A DNA stretch of 64,000 bases. Source: Lingula anatina. Lineage: Eukaryota > Brachiopoda > Lingulata > Lingulida > Lingulidae. The notes under the pieces were generated by a model. It did not search any database, was not told the origin of the DNA, and saw only the letters and a list, made by a program, of their open reading frames with translations. Both the position numbers and the translations under genes were made by a program. Location of the stretch: NCBI RefSeq assembly GCF_001039355.2, contig NW_019775414.1:248001-312000 (forward strand), read 5' to 3'. Below, piece after piece: positions 1 to 57,414 of this stretch; position 1 is the first letter of the stretch; every line of letters begins with the position of its first letter.

Positions 1-600
1 TTCCACTAGCCCACCAAAGCTCCAAATAATATTTTCTACTTATAGTAAGGAGTAGGGTTGATCACTGGGTTTATTCACTGGTCAGTTTGGGTGTGGTGTT
101 TGAAGGATACCATCAACAATGTATCACAGTAACATCCGTGTGAGTGGGAGCAGTAAATAAAGATCCCTATCTTCCATTTTGTATTCCCCTTGTGTGTTGA
201 TGATGCTTTCGCCTGGTGGATCTGTGGGCGATTTCATGTTGGAAATTTATTACATATATCATTTCTATATATCTTTTCATTATTGTTTACATTATTTATT
301 TATTTATTTCATGTCTAATATTAAAATGCCACGAGTGATTTTTACCGCATTTACTGCAATTAAATGAAAACACTCAAATGATTTTAATTAAAATAAACCA
401 CAATGTAAAAGTGCTGGATTAATATTTTTTCACTTCATTTTTTCATAATTCTTTAAAACATATATTTTCTTAACGTGATTAATAGTAAATATTATAAAAT
501 GTCAAAAAGTATCGAATTGAATATAAATTAAAAATAAAACCACCTTTCGTATGTAGTTGGGAAGTCACCAGTCATCAGAGGGCGCCAGTCACTCGTTGAT
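1..600. other. AT-rich intergenic DNA upstream of ZNRF3
   Basis: AT-rich sequence with TTTA-like low complexity near 290-310. I see no coding exon, RNA gene or clear transposon. Short open frames here have no recognisable content. Confidence 0.5.
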
Positions 601-779
601 AAATTATGCATTGGGAGGCGGGGAAACCCTCTTTGCCACGTGACCTCGGGGTCATGCTTTGAAGGTTGCCGCCATCTAAACGAGTTGCTTTGTGAGCGTA
701 GTACAGCACAGTCGGAATCGATCAGTCTCCACTAACGTCTACGGAATATGTCCCGAATACGCAGATACTATGTAGCAAG
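601..779 (+). promoter_or_regulatory. Probable ZNRF3 promoter / 5' UTR region
   Basis: Base composition becomes more GC-rich just before the first coding exon. Visible motifs are an E-box CACGTGAC at about 637-644, a TCF/LEF-type core CTTTGAA at 657-663 and GCCGCCATCT at 669-678, which is the reverse complement of a YY1-type site typical of initiation regions. The transcription start cannot be fixed from sequence. Two upstream ATGs (748 and 770) precede the main start. Motif function is inference. Confidence 0.45.

Positions 780-783
<4 letters not shown>
748..783 (+). promoter_or_regulatory. Overlapping upstream ORF and a start-stop element before the ZNRF3 ATG
   Basis: The ATG at 748 opens an 11-codon frame whose TGA stop (781-783) overlaps the main ATG at 780 as ATGA. 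A second ATG at 770-772 is followed at once by TAG (773-775), a minimal start-stop element. If transcription begins upstream of 748, both would be met by scanning ribosomes before the main start, and termination at ATGA would allow reinitiation. The elements are seen directly; regulation is inference. Confidence 0.5.
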
Positions 784-34762
<33,979 letters not shown>

Positions 34763-37240
34763 CCTTTGATGACCTGTAATGACCTCTGACCTCCTCTTGC
34801 AGTATTCATGCACATCACACCCTGACACAGAAATATTTATTTTTGTACATAAGATTTAGTTCCGTATCAGTCAGAAGGAAAAATCAAATCCCAAAAGTGT
34901 TTACCAGTACAGTATTATTTATGACTTTACGCAGCAAATCTTTATTTCAAAACATAGTTTAGTGTACTTTTTTCTTTTAGAGACATATGCTAGATAAAGC
35001 ATAAAATCAAATGATGTTTTCTTGGTGCTATCAAGTCACAAAAGAATAGGTCAATTAAAAATACTCTATATTAGAGTGTTCCACTAACACATTGGCCAAG
35101 TAGCGTCAGTCTGAATATGCAAATTATATTTTGGAACCACATCAAAAAAAGACTTTGAGTTTAACTACTGTTGATTGATATGTATGAAAAATGGCTGTGC
35201 ACAAATGTTGATTGTACATTTTTTATTATGTGATCCATTTTATGAAGATAGCAGAAATATCAAGAAAAAACAAAAATGAAATATTGTTAATTAATAATTT
35301 GAAGTGTTCAAAAGATGGTGTATTGCTGTGTAGCTTGGATGATGTGTATTTATAGATCCTTTGGTATCAAATATTAGCGCTTGTTATAACAGTGTCAGTT
35401 ATAGTTCTGAGAAAATTGTTATACCACACCATCTATATCAGCATTGTTAAGTCTTACAGTGTAACATATCTGTAGCTTATGTGGCAAAGTTTACCACACT
35501 TGCTCTTCCAGATCATTTCTGCCCAAGAATGTAGAACCAAGAATGCAGTGAACAAAGACTCAGAATCCATGGAAAATGGGCTTGAAAATTTTGCCGCTTT
35601 AATATCTGTTAGTTTGTTAGTTCATCAATTTTCATTAATTTTTATGTATGGTCATGCAGTAACCTCTTAATTTATTAACCTCTACACTTTCTTTCTTAAT
35701 TTATGATTCTGTATTTGCCAAGATAGATTAAAATGCCACAAATTTCCCAACCTGTGTAGTTAGAGAATACAGGGTAGTGTAGTGTAAAATATGTCAACTG
35801 TTCTGCTGATTGCTGCTCAACTGTTTGTACAAATTATCAGTGTACAGTTTGATTACTGTTGTTTGTATGTTGTGTATGTTGAATATAGTATCTGTACATA
35901 GATTATTTATTTGAATAATTGAAACTAAGATATTTCTTTTCATATGTAGCAGTGTAGAGGAAGGGAGAATCAAAAACTAACCACAATAATGGCTTTACAG
36001 GCAGTATTGTTGTGATTTGTTATACCATTTATGAAAAAAACTCTGGTGGGTTTAACAGAATTCAACATACTTGTCCTCTTATATCCAGAGTCGACTTTGA
36101 AGTGGACTAAAACTTCAATCAGAAATTTAGATATGTCAAGTCTAGAAAAAGTTATCACTCTCATAACTGATTGAAAGTCTTGGTATTCTGTCATATTAAA
36201 CTGTGATTGCTTACATAATTGGTCTGACAAGATGCCCTTTAGTCCTTGTTTGTGATGGTACAAATAACATACTTTACTATAACTTTCTATGTATTGGAAT
36301 TTTCTCTTATTTGTGAATTTAAACCTGGCTTTTTATTACAACTCCAAACTGCTGAATCTGTCAAAACCTGAGTAGACCAAGATTAAGAGGTTGGCAGGAA
36401 AGTAACTACTTCAGCACGACTTATAAATTTTATTTTGAAAGGGTCAAGTATTTTTTTTTAAACACAGGGATAATCATTTGGTATCAATTTAGAAAGTTTG
36501 GGAACATTTTACGGGTGTATATTTCTGTGATTATTAAGCTTGCATCAGTTCCTTTTCTAGTCTGTTGTAGAGTCTTAGAGAAATCCATTAGTTTTGTTTG
36601 TTAGTTGGAGCTGATCAGACCTCTTTTTTTCTTCTGTTTTTACCCAAATGAACACAATATTAACCTACATATTACAACTTACAGGGTATATAGCATCTGT
36701 GAAAGTAATATGTCATTGTTGCATGTCAAGAAATGACAAACAGGACGCTGAAAATGTTCATCTAATACACATCAAAGTGGATGTTCACGAAAAGTGAACT
36801 CCATTTAAGTCAATACAATTTGGGTAACAGTTTGCAAACATTTACTACCAGTATCAGGAAATGTAACGCACGTTTAAGCCATGTTACACGGCATGTGCTC
36901 ACAATATCTGAAGTTGTAAAAAAAAACATTAGGTCAGTGTAGAATTTGCTACTTAAGTCTACAGGAAAAAAAAAACGTGTGCCACCAGAAGTTTATTCTT
37001 GTGAAGGTAGCTGAGAGAAAGTCTGTAAAAACTTAGAGAGTCAAATTAACAAATTGCTTGGAAAAATATTTCTCAGTGTTTGAGAGATTAGTGATACCAT
37101 ATATACTGCCTGTAACAGTAAAGTGAGCAGTGTGGGGGTTCTAGCTGAGTACTCCCTACCAGTGTTACTACATGTGATGTTATGATTCAAGATAATCAAA
37201 TGATATTTATTTTGAAATAAATGAAAATGTAAAATATAGA
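34763..37240 (+). other. Probable ZNRF3 3' UTR
   Basis: AT-rich, no coding content. The first canonical AATAAA I find downstream of the stop is at 37216-37221, with another at 37519-37524. The UTR would be about 2.4 kb. The end is inferred. Confidence 0.5.
37216..37221 (+). terminator. Candidate ZNRF3 polyadenylation signal
   Basis: AATAAA in an A-rich context, followed within 30-50 bp by T-rich sequence. A second candidate lies at 37519-37524. Confidence 0.45.
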
Positions 37241-37717
37241 TATTGCAGGTTCTTTGTTTTTCCTGATTGTGCTTGGGATACTTTTTATTAATTGATCAAT
37301 TTATTATTATTATTATTTGTGTTAAGGTGAAGCAATATTTGTAATAGATAACACTGGTGCGACAAGTTTAAAATATTAACATAGACTACAAAAACGAGAA
37401 AAAAGAAAACTAAATCTTGTGACAAGAAATCCTTACCTAGCAAACTGACTGTTAGAAATTACTTTGGAAATTACAGGAATTCAAGAAATGGTCTAAATAG
37501 TATATTTTTTGTATTGTGAATAAAATAAAAAGATATGATATAATATTCAGAGAAAAAGCAACAAAAATTTAGCCTAGTAGTTGTTGCGCCAATTATTCAC
37601 CCAAATTTTTTGACATATTTTTTTTTTGTTTGAAATATCCCTAAAATGTTCTCTTCTTGCATTTAATCACTCTTGAAATTAATGCAAATGTCAATATTCA
37701 TTTCAATTTTAAAGAAA

Positions 37718-38609
37718 CCCCATTGTGTTAGAGAAGGCAATTACAAAGTTTTGGCTCAAAATTTTGGATTTTATGGTGAAACTTTGTAATTGCCTTCTCT
37801 ACTACAATGAGGCTCATGTAGGAGTTTATTGTTTCACCCATAAGGGCCCCATTGTGGTAGAGAAGGCAATTACAAAGTTTTGGCTCAAAATTTTGGATTT
37901 TATGGTGAAACTTTGTAATTGCCTTCTCTACCACAATGGGGCCCACGTAGGAGTTTTAATTTCACCCTCATGGACCCCAATGTAATAGAAAAGGTATTTA
38001 TAAAGATTTGGATCAAAATTTTGGATTTAATGGTGAAACTTTGTAAGTGCTTCTGCTAAATCAGTGAGGCTCATGTAGGAGTTTGTTGTTTCACCCATAA
38101 GGGCCCCATTGTGGTAGAGAAGGCAATTACAAAGTTTTGGCTCAAAATTTTGGATTTTATGGTGAAACTTTGTAATTGCCTTCTCTACCACAATGGGGCC
38201 CATGTAGGACTTTTGATTTCACCCTCATGGGCCCCAATGTAATAGAAAAGGTATTTATAAACTTTTGGATCAAAATTTTGGATTTTATGGTGAAACTTTG
38301 TAATTGCTTCCTCTAAATCAGTGAGGCTCATGTAGGAGTTTGCTGTTTCACCCATAAGGGCCCCATTGTGGTAGAGAAGGCAATTACAAAGTTTTGGCTC
38401 AAAATTTTGGATTTTATGGTGAAACTTTGTAATTGCCTTCTCTATCACAATGGGGCTCATGTGGGTAAATGCAAAACTCCCATGTGGGCCCCATTGTGGT
38501 AGAGAAGGCAATTACAAAGTTTCACCATAAAATCCAAAAATTTGAGCCAAAACTTTGTAATTGCCTTATGCAATATTACATAATCATCTTCTCTACTGCA
38601 ATGGGGCCC
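37718..38609. repeat. Tandem array of seven palindromic units, period 128-129 bp
   Basis: Units begin with CCCC at 37718, 37847, 37975, 38104, 38232, 38361 and 38489. A standard unit has a perfect arm of about 34 bp (CCCCATTGTGGTAGAGAAGG and on to AAAGTTT) repeated in reverse at its other end, around a loop with CTCAAAATTTTGGATTTTAT. A linker of about 32 bp follows and is itself partly palindromic. Units 3 and 5 are a divergent type (CCCCAATGTAATAGAAAAGG), giving an alternating two-unit pattern. In unit 7 the central part is inverted. Open frames across it are repeat artefacts. It lies between the convergent ends of ZNRF3 and CCDC157. Confidence 0.92.
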
Positions 38610-40139
38610 TTTTCTAGGTTAACAGGAGTAATAATGTTCAATGTATAAACAACCTTTTCTGGGCATTGATATAAACTTTGAAATAATTTATTTTAATTGT
38701 TTTAGATGAAAGTAGAAGATAAGGCAATGCAGGAATATAAAAATAACAACACATTTTCACATAAGTGTCAGTTTTATTTCATTTACATTGTAACTTATGA
38801 TAAGCTACATGGACGTTAAACACTCACAATGAAATTGCATTCCAGTGAAGAAAAATCAATTTGAACATGAGCAAAATACCACTAACTGCAAAGCCTTGAT
38901 ACTTTGCTGTGCATCCCAAAAGCTAAAGATGAAAGTAAATAATGCCCATGTTGTTTACCAAATTTAAGTGGCTGTTGGCTGAGGAAAATAATCATTTGCT
39001 CGACATTAAATACAAAACAGAAACACACCGTTATAGGTATCACAATAAGGTGCCCTTCTTTAACTTTCTGGTGTGACTTTACCTTTCTAAACAACAAGCA
39101 AAAAATGAGACAATAATTAACTTTGACAAGAAAACTGTATTTGATTTCCATATTTCCTGACTTTCTTTCATTTACTGAATCACTGGTCCAACAGTGATAA
39201 GACAATTTGCGACATCAAACACACATTCATAGAATTTATTAAAAAAAATTATGAAACATAAAAAAGGCTAAGAAAAAGTGTTGATAAATATTCCCATGAC
39301 ATGAAACAAGCATTGCACTTTTAAACCGCTCCTGGGCATTTTAAGGCTGTGTTCAGACAGACATAGACCTGAACTGGAAATGGACTACCCATATATTTAA
39401 ATTTGTGATTTAATAGATCAGATCCACTGGAAACTTGCTATAAACCTTCCTACAGACATCATTGACCTAGATACAGATGTATGTCCTTGACTGAATTAAA
39501 CTTAATCCAAATAACAATAATAAATTATTTCATGGTGTATTTAAAAACAAAAAGTCTCAGCAGAACCTTTACTAGGTTGCTGCTAACCCAAGTGTCTGTT
39601 TTAACACACCAAGGCTGCTTTTTCTTTTTATTTCAAAGTGTACCACAATTTTCAGAGTAATAATTTTCAAAGTAATTTCTGTTTTACTTCACATAACACT
39701 AAGTAAAATAAGAAATAAATCAGCAGCTGAAGTAAGAGATCCTTATATATCTATATTTTTGTATTTTGATAAAAAAAATCAATAGTTACAATCTTCATCT
39801 GAAAGTATATCCTTGACACCCTTTTAAATAATTACCCTTTTCTTTGAAAAGCAAAAGAAATAATCACCCTTTTCTTTGAAAAGCAAAAGGAACACTATAT
39901 AATAGAATGTGATAATTGACTTAAATGTGTCAGACAAACAGCTAATGCTCAAACTTTCACACAGAATTATAAAATTCAAACACCATAAATCTAGCATTTA
40001 AAATCTCTCAAATTTCCATAGTACTTCCATCTACTTCCTATTTATAACATGCATGGGAAACATAAGTTATCTTAAAGTGACAATATGGCAGGCAAAAGTA
40101 TAAATCATACCAGAGTTTAAGTATGGTGGAGTGGGAAGT

Positions 40140-40693
40140 GACTCTAAACTGTGTTCAGATTCAAACATCGTACCAGCCATATCGTTCCAACAATGCAGGG
40201 CGATTCTTGCTAAAGTGCATTCAGTGTAATTAAATCGATTGTCCGACATGCTAGCTAGTTAATCAGTTAACTACCCCCTAGCAAGTCAAGAAGACATGTT
40301 AGGGAGCATTCACATCAAGAAGAACTGAGGTCTAGTAAGGCAGTGACCTAAATATGGTGGACCTACATGAAAGGAAGACCGCTAATCCTGTTATTCCTCA
40401 CCATGCGTCGTCCCTGCAGGGGCACAGTAATTAAATTTCAGCTCAATTCAACCGGTCAAGGGACAACGCATGGTGAGGCGTGTGAGAGGCAGAGAGACCA
40501 TAAAAAGATTAGCGGTCTTCCTTTCATGTAGGTCCACCATATTTAGGTCGCGGCCTTACTAGACCTCGGCTCTTCTCAATGTGAATGCTCCCTTAGACAT
40601 TTAAGCCAATTACAGTGATTGCACTTAGGGAGAATTTCTGGCAGAATTGGATTGACCCAGCTAGTACGATGGGTTTATCTTAATGCTCCCTTA
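40140..40693. mobile_element. Compound foldback element (TTAGGGAGCATTCACAT ends)
   Basis: A core inverted repeat runs from TTAGGGAGCATTCACATCAA at 40299 to its complement ending near 40595, with arms of more than 80 bp. These include GGTCTAGTAAGGC, CTAAATATGGTGGACCTACA and GAAAGGAAGACCGCTAATC. The flanks 40140-40298 and 40597-40693 are further diverged copies of the small element at 17252-17414, in opposite orientation. No coding capacity is visible. Confidence 0.8.
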
Positions 40694-41972
40694 TTCATAA
40701 CTAAATTTTGTTCTCTGCATTTTGCCACAGCTTTCGTCCATTTTCCATTTCTTTCAATTTGGTTTTTGGTTTAGAAAAAATGTACCAAAATACAACTTAC
40801 TTCATTTATGAATAATGCAATTAAAAAAATGAATAATAACTCAGCAAACATTTTGCTGTTTCATAACACTGTTAACTTAAAATGGGATGAATATATCTTT
40901 TTAAAGATAATTAAAATTGTCTGGAGAGTATCTTAGGTACAATTCAGTATAAATATACATAAAATTATATCAATTTTCAATTCTGACATAATGCAAAATA
41001 AATAAATTTCTGTGGTGCAAATGACAAAAATAAGCATCACAAATATTTTCCTCAAATAGCATTATTTTAGAATTACATAACAAAATACAAGAAGGAATAT
41101 GATGAGATGGCTGTATAGTTCTGCAAACTAAGTGTCAAATGTAAATATTTTCCAAACTTTAGAAGAACTTTAATTTAAAGAATGTTAGCCATCAATGGGT
41201 AAATGCAGATTTAAAAAAACTGTTAATGTTGTCTTTATGAGGACTGGAATGATTCATATTTTTACATGTTCTGAGAAAGCAGAGATGTTTTGAAAAACAA
41301 AATAACTTCTGTCTGACTGACTGGTGAAGTCATCTTCCAAGGTTAAAGTGAATGATAACATTTGTCTGTGCCAATGTTGTGATTAATTTGTAAATCATCA
41401 AAACAAAAAGCACATGCATTTAGAAAACAAAAACAAACCTGCGTGTACACTTACAGTCAATTTTCAAGGTTAAAGGATTTCTTTTTTTCTTTTCTTTTAT
41501 CAGACCTTAATGTGCAGGGAAATAAAATGCAAAATACCAAAGCATGTATCTAAATCGATTTTAAACAAAGACTAATGGTGCCAAAAGCAATAAAAGCCCT
41601 CAAATGTCCTCAAAAAACAACTTAATTTGTCATATTATTCAATTGTAAAACCATAACATATTAGGCCGTGTAGTTTATTTAAAAGCTGTAAATACATAAG
41701 TATAAAAATAGGAATAGGACGGAAATTGGTTGACCAAAACCTACAAAAACAGCAAAACAAGTAAAAAAGTTATTGAATTACTGGGCAGCACATTTCCTGT
41801 TTAATAATAAATGGTATGGACGGATATGTGGCAGGGGACATTATCCTACTAAAATTCTAACTGCAATAACAAAATAATTCTTATAATCTAGCTATAATTT
41901 CATGATCAAAACTTCTGTTTAAGCTGAATTCTTGTGTATTACTAAGTATTTTCATTTCATTCCTTCTTTCTT

Positions 41973-41978
41973 TTTATT
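41973..41978 (-). terminator. Candidate CCDC157 polyadenylation signal
   Basis: AATAAA on the minus strand (TTTATT on plus), about 485 nt beyond the CCDC157 stop codon. Alternatives lie farther downstream. Confidence 0.35.
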
Positions 41979-42461
41979 ACAACTTCTACCTAATCTACAC
42001 CAAAAATTCTTACATTTGATTAAGCATAATGCATAATGCTTTTCAACCCTTTTGGTTCAAATTCACAAAATACTTTCTATATCATCCAGGTTTGTAGCAG
42101 TGGGGTCCATGTGTACCCATCATTTCACACATTTTAAAATCTCAGAGACTTCAATTCCACTTATGAATACTCCGTCAATTATTAGATGTCACATAAAGCT
42201 TGTCACACTTGGCAATGGTGACAGGTGTCAAAGAAATGTCATGAAATGCCTCAGCTGTCCACAGCAGTAAAGTCTAGCTATGACCACAGACAGTCAAGGG
42301 AATATTCCTGGACCATCAAATAAGTGAAAATCCGATGTTTAACCACCTGTGAGTTCTTATAAAGTGACACACATGTCACAGCAGTGAGACTGATGCCAAG
42401 GACAGTCAAGGTGACATAAACCTTGTCACACTTCCCACAAGTCACAGATGTCAGAGACATG

Positions 42462-53790
<11,329 letters not shown>

Positions 53791-54141
53791 ACGGTTCCTG
53801 GAAAGGTTTAGCCTAAGATCTAATAAACGGAATATTAGATATGGTATATTAGATCTTATGTTAAGCGTTGACATAACTGGAAATAGTCATCACATTTGAA
53901 AATAAATTGCGTAGATATAAGACAAAGTCTACAACAAATAAGGGTATCATTTTGATAGTGTCATTTAGAGGAGACTTGAAGAAGCAATAACAACAATGGC
54001 ATGATATTTTAGATATTCATCTTACCCAATTTATCATGCAAATGGAAACCTATCACCCAGAGGAAGTCAAGGGGAATCTATATGAATACACTGCACAGAA
54101 CTCAGACACGAAGCCAGTTTTTATCGATTCATTGTTTGGCG

Positions 54142-54143
54142 TT

Positions 54144-54195
<52 letters not shown>
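54142..54195. repeat. (TTTA)n microsatellite
   Basis: About 13 TTTA units in the intergenic region upstream of CCDC157. Confidence 0.95.
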
Positions 54196-55537
54196 TGCAA
54201 AAAAAGGGATTTTATTGATTTCTTAAGGCCTATTTAGGTCAACAGGATTTTCTTAAAGTGATGATACGCTGACAACGGTCACACGTAATTCAAAAAGATA
54301 AAAAAATTATGTAAGCCCAGCTCGTTTAGGAAAAATACATGGAAAGTTAAGCAGCACGTTGAAATCACTAAGCAGATAAAGAGAAAACCATATCAGTTTT
54401 AAGTATTTTACTTCACTATTGCCTACAATGCATTCCCCTTTTCATATGAGTTATTCTCTCTTTTGGAGACACAATACAAACTGGCAGTTTTAGAAATCTG
54501 AAGGAACCTGTCGTTTGAGGAATTGTTCGCGTTTACGCTGGGTGCTTTCTGTTATAAAAAGGCATTATTCATAAATATTGATGTAAATTTCCCTGTTGTT
54601 TTTTAGAAATAAAGGCCAATTTTATCAATATTGAGGGGGTTTTGGTGGAAGAAGGCGCATCAAAACACGCGTGTAGTCTAGCTTTACTTCAGCTTCAGTG
54701 TTTCGAAGCTTGATTGCACCCGAAGCTCTGCAACTCTTCTGTAACCCTAGAGTTAAAGCGTTGATTGCATTAATAATAACTGGTGGCTGGGATAACAGGA
54801 ACAGCGGCGACTTCCTATTCGTTTGAAAAATATCACGACATGTTTCGTGCTATCGAAACAGAGGAGGCAATTACATTGACTGCATTTTTATTCCCATAAA
54901 TACATGTGCTTACCCTTGGCTATAGTTCAATTGCGTTTTAAGAAGTGGCGAAATCCGTCAGATTTGTATTGGGTTTGATAAAACAAGGGAGAAATTATGT
55001 ACTAGTTTAGCCGATAATATCGATATTTTGTTCCCCTTTTCTTTCAGTACAGAAGGCAGTTGCCTCATGGATAATTACAGCGATCACAACTTTTACAAAA
55101 AAAAAAAAAAAGCTCTCATAAAAGAAAGGTTTCAACTGATAGGTGTTCAATTACTATAATAATTTCCTTTATTTTATTTACTTTAAAACGAAGGTTACAT
55201 GATATATTTCTTAACTGTGTACTTATTTCATTGTAGTTCAGTGTTTTGTAATATAGCCCATTGTCATATTCTTATGTACATGTAGATTCGTATGCATATA
55301 TGCACATTTTCGGCTGTACACGCTGACGCATTTGATACTGCGGTTCAATAAAATTTTATTCTAAATATTATGTTCTTTACTGATGCTGTGGGAACACTAC
55401 GATCTTTGAGTTAGGGCTATGGGAATTTCAGCAAAACAAATATGTGGATTCATTACGTACGATACTTATAAGAAAATCCGAGCAGTAATTGATCGTTAAG
55501 TATGACATGAGTGTTTTTTCTAATTGAAATGTGGTCT

Positions 55538-55595
55538 ATAATAATAATAATAATAATAATAATAGTAATAATAATAATTACTATTATTATTATTT
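55538..55595. repeat. (AAT)n/(ATT)n self-complementary microsatellite
   Basis: About 40 bp of ATA/AAT trinucleotides with one GTA interruption, then ATT repeats on the same strand, so the tract is nearly palindromic. Confidence 0.85.
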
Positions 55596-57080
55596 TCCTT
55601 CAGGTGCCTGAATTAAGCATCCACCGCCCGCATGCCGTTCTTTATTTTTTGCTCTCATCTTGTGACATCTATGTACGTGATCGTGACTGTTTACTCCTAA
55701 GACATGTAGAGATGTCCCTATTTGCCCCTCCGCCCTCTTTCTTACATTGTAAGACCGTACTGAAAGATCATACATAAACTGAGATAGTCAAATTACAAAA
55801 ACCTGACCTCTAATATCCAGCTGTAGCTTGGCTGTTTATTGTAAGAAGGAAATTTTCCCGACGTTGTTTACCGATTAATTGATTAGAAATCAGAATATCC
55901 ACTTAACCTTCTCACTGCATTTCTCCAATGAGAATGTTAGATTTCTTCTTCGCTTATCAAACTCATTTTGTAAGCATTTAGGCTGTACTAACAAAATATA
56001 TTGACAGTGCAAAATTATCGCAAGCGATATCGATTTTTGGGAATATAGGATATTGCGAACATGCTCCCGGAAACATGCCAGTTGCCTGGCACGAAAGCCA
56101 TATATCATGACAATGGCTGTACAGGTGTATTTGAAGATGTGTTTTCTCTTGGTATCAGCTGGCGATTTTCGAATGATAATAAAAATAATAAAATATCTCG
56201 ATATCGAAAATAAATTAATATCTGTGAAAAAAAAAAGAGAAAAAGACCGACTAACCTTTGGGCAAATGTTTAGGATGTCTAACTGCTTGTGGTATCGAGC
56301 AATTTACACAATAACCGTAAATATGTCATATTGGTTCTTTTACTTCAAAGCATTAAAACAGATAAAAGTGGGAGGATAGCCATCTAGAGCCTCTTAAACC
56401 AAAAAAAAAACGTTTTTACACTGACTCTAGGAAGTGGTCAGTTTTATTGCAATCAAGTGTATGAATTGACCCTAAAGAATCACTACGGTAGTTGTTGTTT
56501 CAACAAAAGTTGCTGACATGCTGTCACAAGTCTTTGGGTATAGCTTGGACTGTTATGGATGGCCAACTACGTTAAGTTCACTACGACTGGTTTTAGGCTA
56601 GGGCTAAGTATATGTATATCAAATTTCAGACCCTCCAATTCCCCTTTCTCTGTTTTAAAATATATTCATACCACAACCACATGCGTGTGCGTCTCAGGGA
56701 TAAATAGTTTAACAACTTTTTTTCCACGAAAGCAATTAATAAGTACAAAAGAAAGCAATAAATAAGAATACTGTTTACTGTAACAACATTATCACAGAGA
56801 CTTTATTGTACGATACCCAATAATAGTTCTATTATGCAAAAAGATAATAATCAGGATACATGAACTTGACATATTTAAGTGCCTTTCCTCAACAAGCAAT
56901 GTTATCGGAAAGTTTAAAAGTCATAAATGAATTATATCGATATGCAGTCAATTTATTGCCTGAATATCCCTAGGCACCAAGTGATAATAGGATTGTTAGA
57001 AAATTCTCACGTATACCCAGGTGTAGCTGTGAGGGATTTGGGTGTTTTCATTGTTTAATCCAACCCGCGTTACTCTTTCA

Positions 57081-57334
57081 TAAAGATACTACTGAAGTCC
57101 GAGATCACTAACAACACCGTAGGCACCTTGTAACGCAAATATCAAAACGATTAAATAAAACAGAGCAAAAGAAACGAGAGACGAGAACCAAATAATATAT
57201 ACATGTGTAAAGATATTACTGAAGTCCAAGATCACTAACACACCGTAGGCACCTTGTAACACAAATATCAAAACGATTAAATAAAACATAGCAAAAGAAA
57301 CGAGAGATGAGAACCACATAATATATACATGTGT
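57081..57334. repeat. 127-bp tandem duplication in the GPCR 3' flank
   Basis: 57081-57207 and 57208-57334 are two copies, about 94% alike by eye, from TAAAGATA to ATATACATGTGT, differing at scattered bases. They lie 80-330 bp beyond the GPCR stop codon, probably in its 3' UTR. Confidence 0.9.
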
Positions 57335-57414
57335 ACTGTATATAAGAAGGTATATAAATGTATTATAAGAAAGTAATCTGCACAACATCTTGGATAACTA
57401 ACGTACTAAAACTT

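Larger units (their letters stand above)
38610..42461 (-). other. CCDC157 3' UTR and convergent intergenic DNA
   Basis: AT-rich, with no supported coding exon. The nearest minus-strand AATAAA after the CCDC157 stop reads TTTATT at 41973-41978, giving a 3' UTR of about 0.5 kb. Others are at 41674-41679 and 38773-38778. A 36-bp tandem duplication (CCCTTTTCTTTGAAAAGCAA) lies at about 39829-39892, and a compound foldback element at 40140-40693. Confidence 0.6.
53800..56900. other. Intergenic DNA between CCDC157 and the GPCR gene
   Basis: No supported gene. Contains (TTTA)n at 54142-54195, and an (AAT)n tract at 55538-55578 followed by (ATT)n to about 55595, which together can fold into a hairpin. 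Candidate GPCR polyadenylation signals (TTTATT on plus) lie at 56802-56807 and 56952-56957. Confidence 0.6.

Noticed and set aside
37725-38511. Open frames on both strands over the palindromic array, with repeated KAITKFHHKIQNF-like text
   Set aside because: They arise because the 128-129-bp units lack stops in some frames; the peptides mirror each other on both strands and have no family signature.
37242-38700. Possible CRISPR array, given the regular repeats
   Set aside because: Animal nuclear DNA; units are palindromic over nearly their whole length with no unique spacers.
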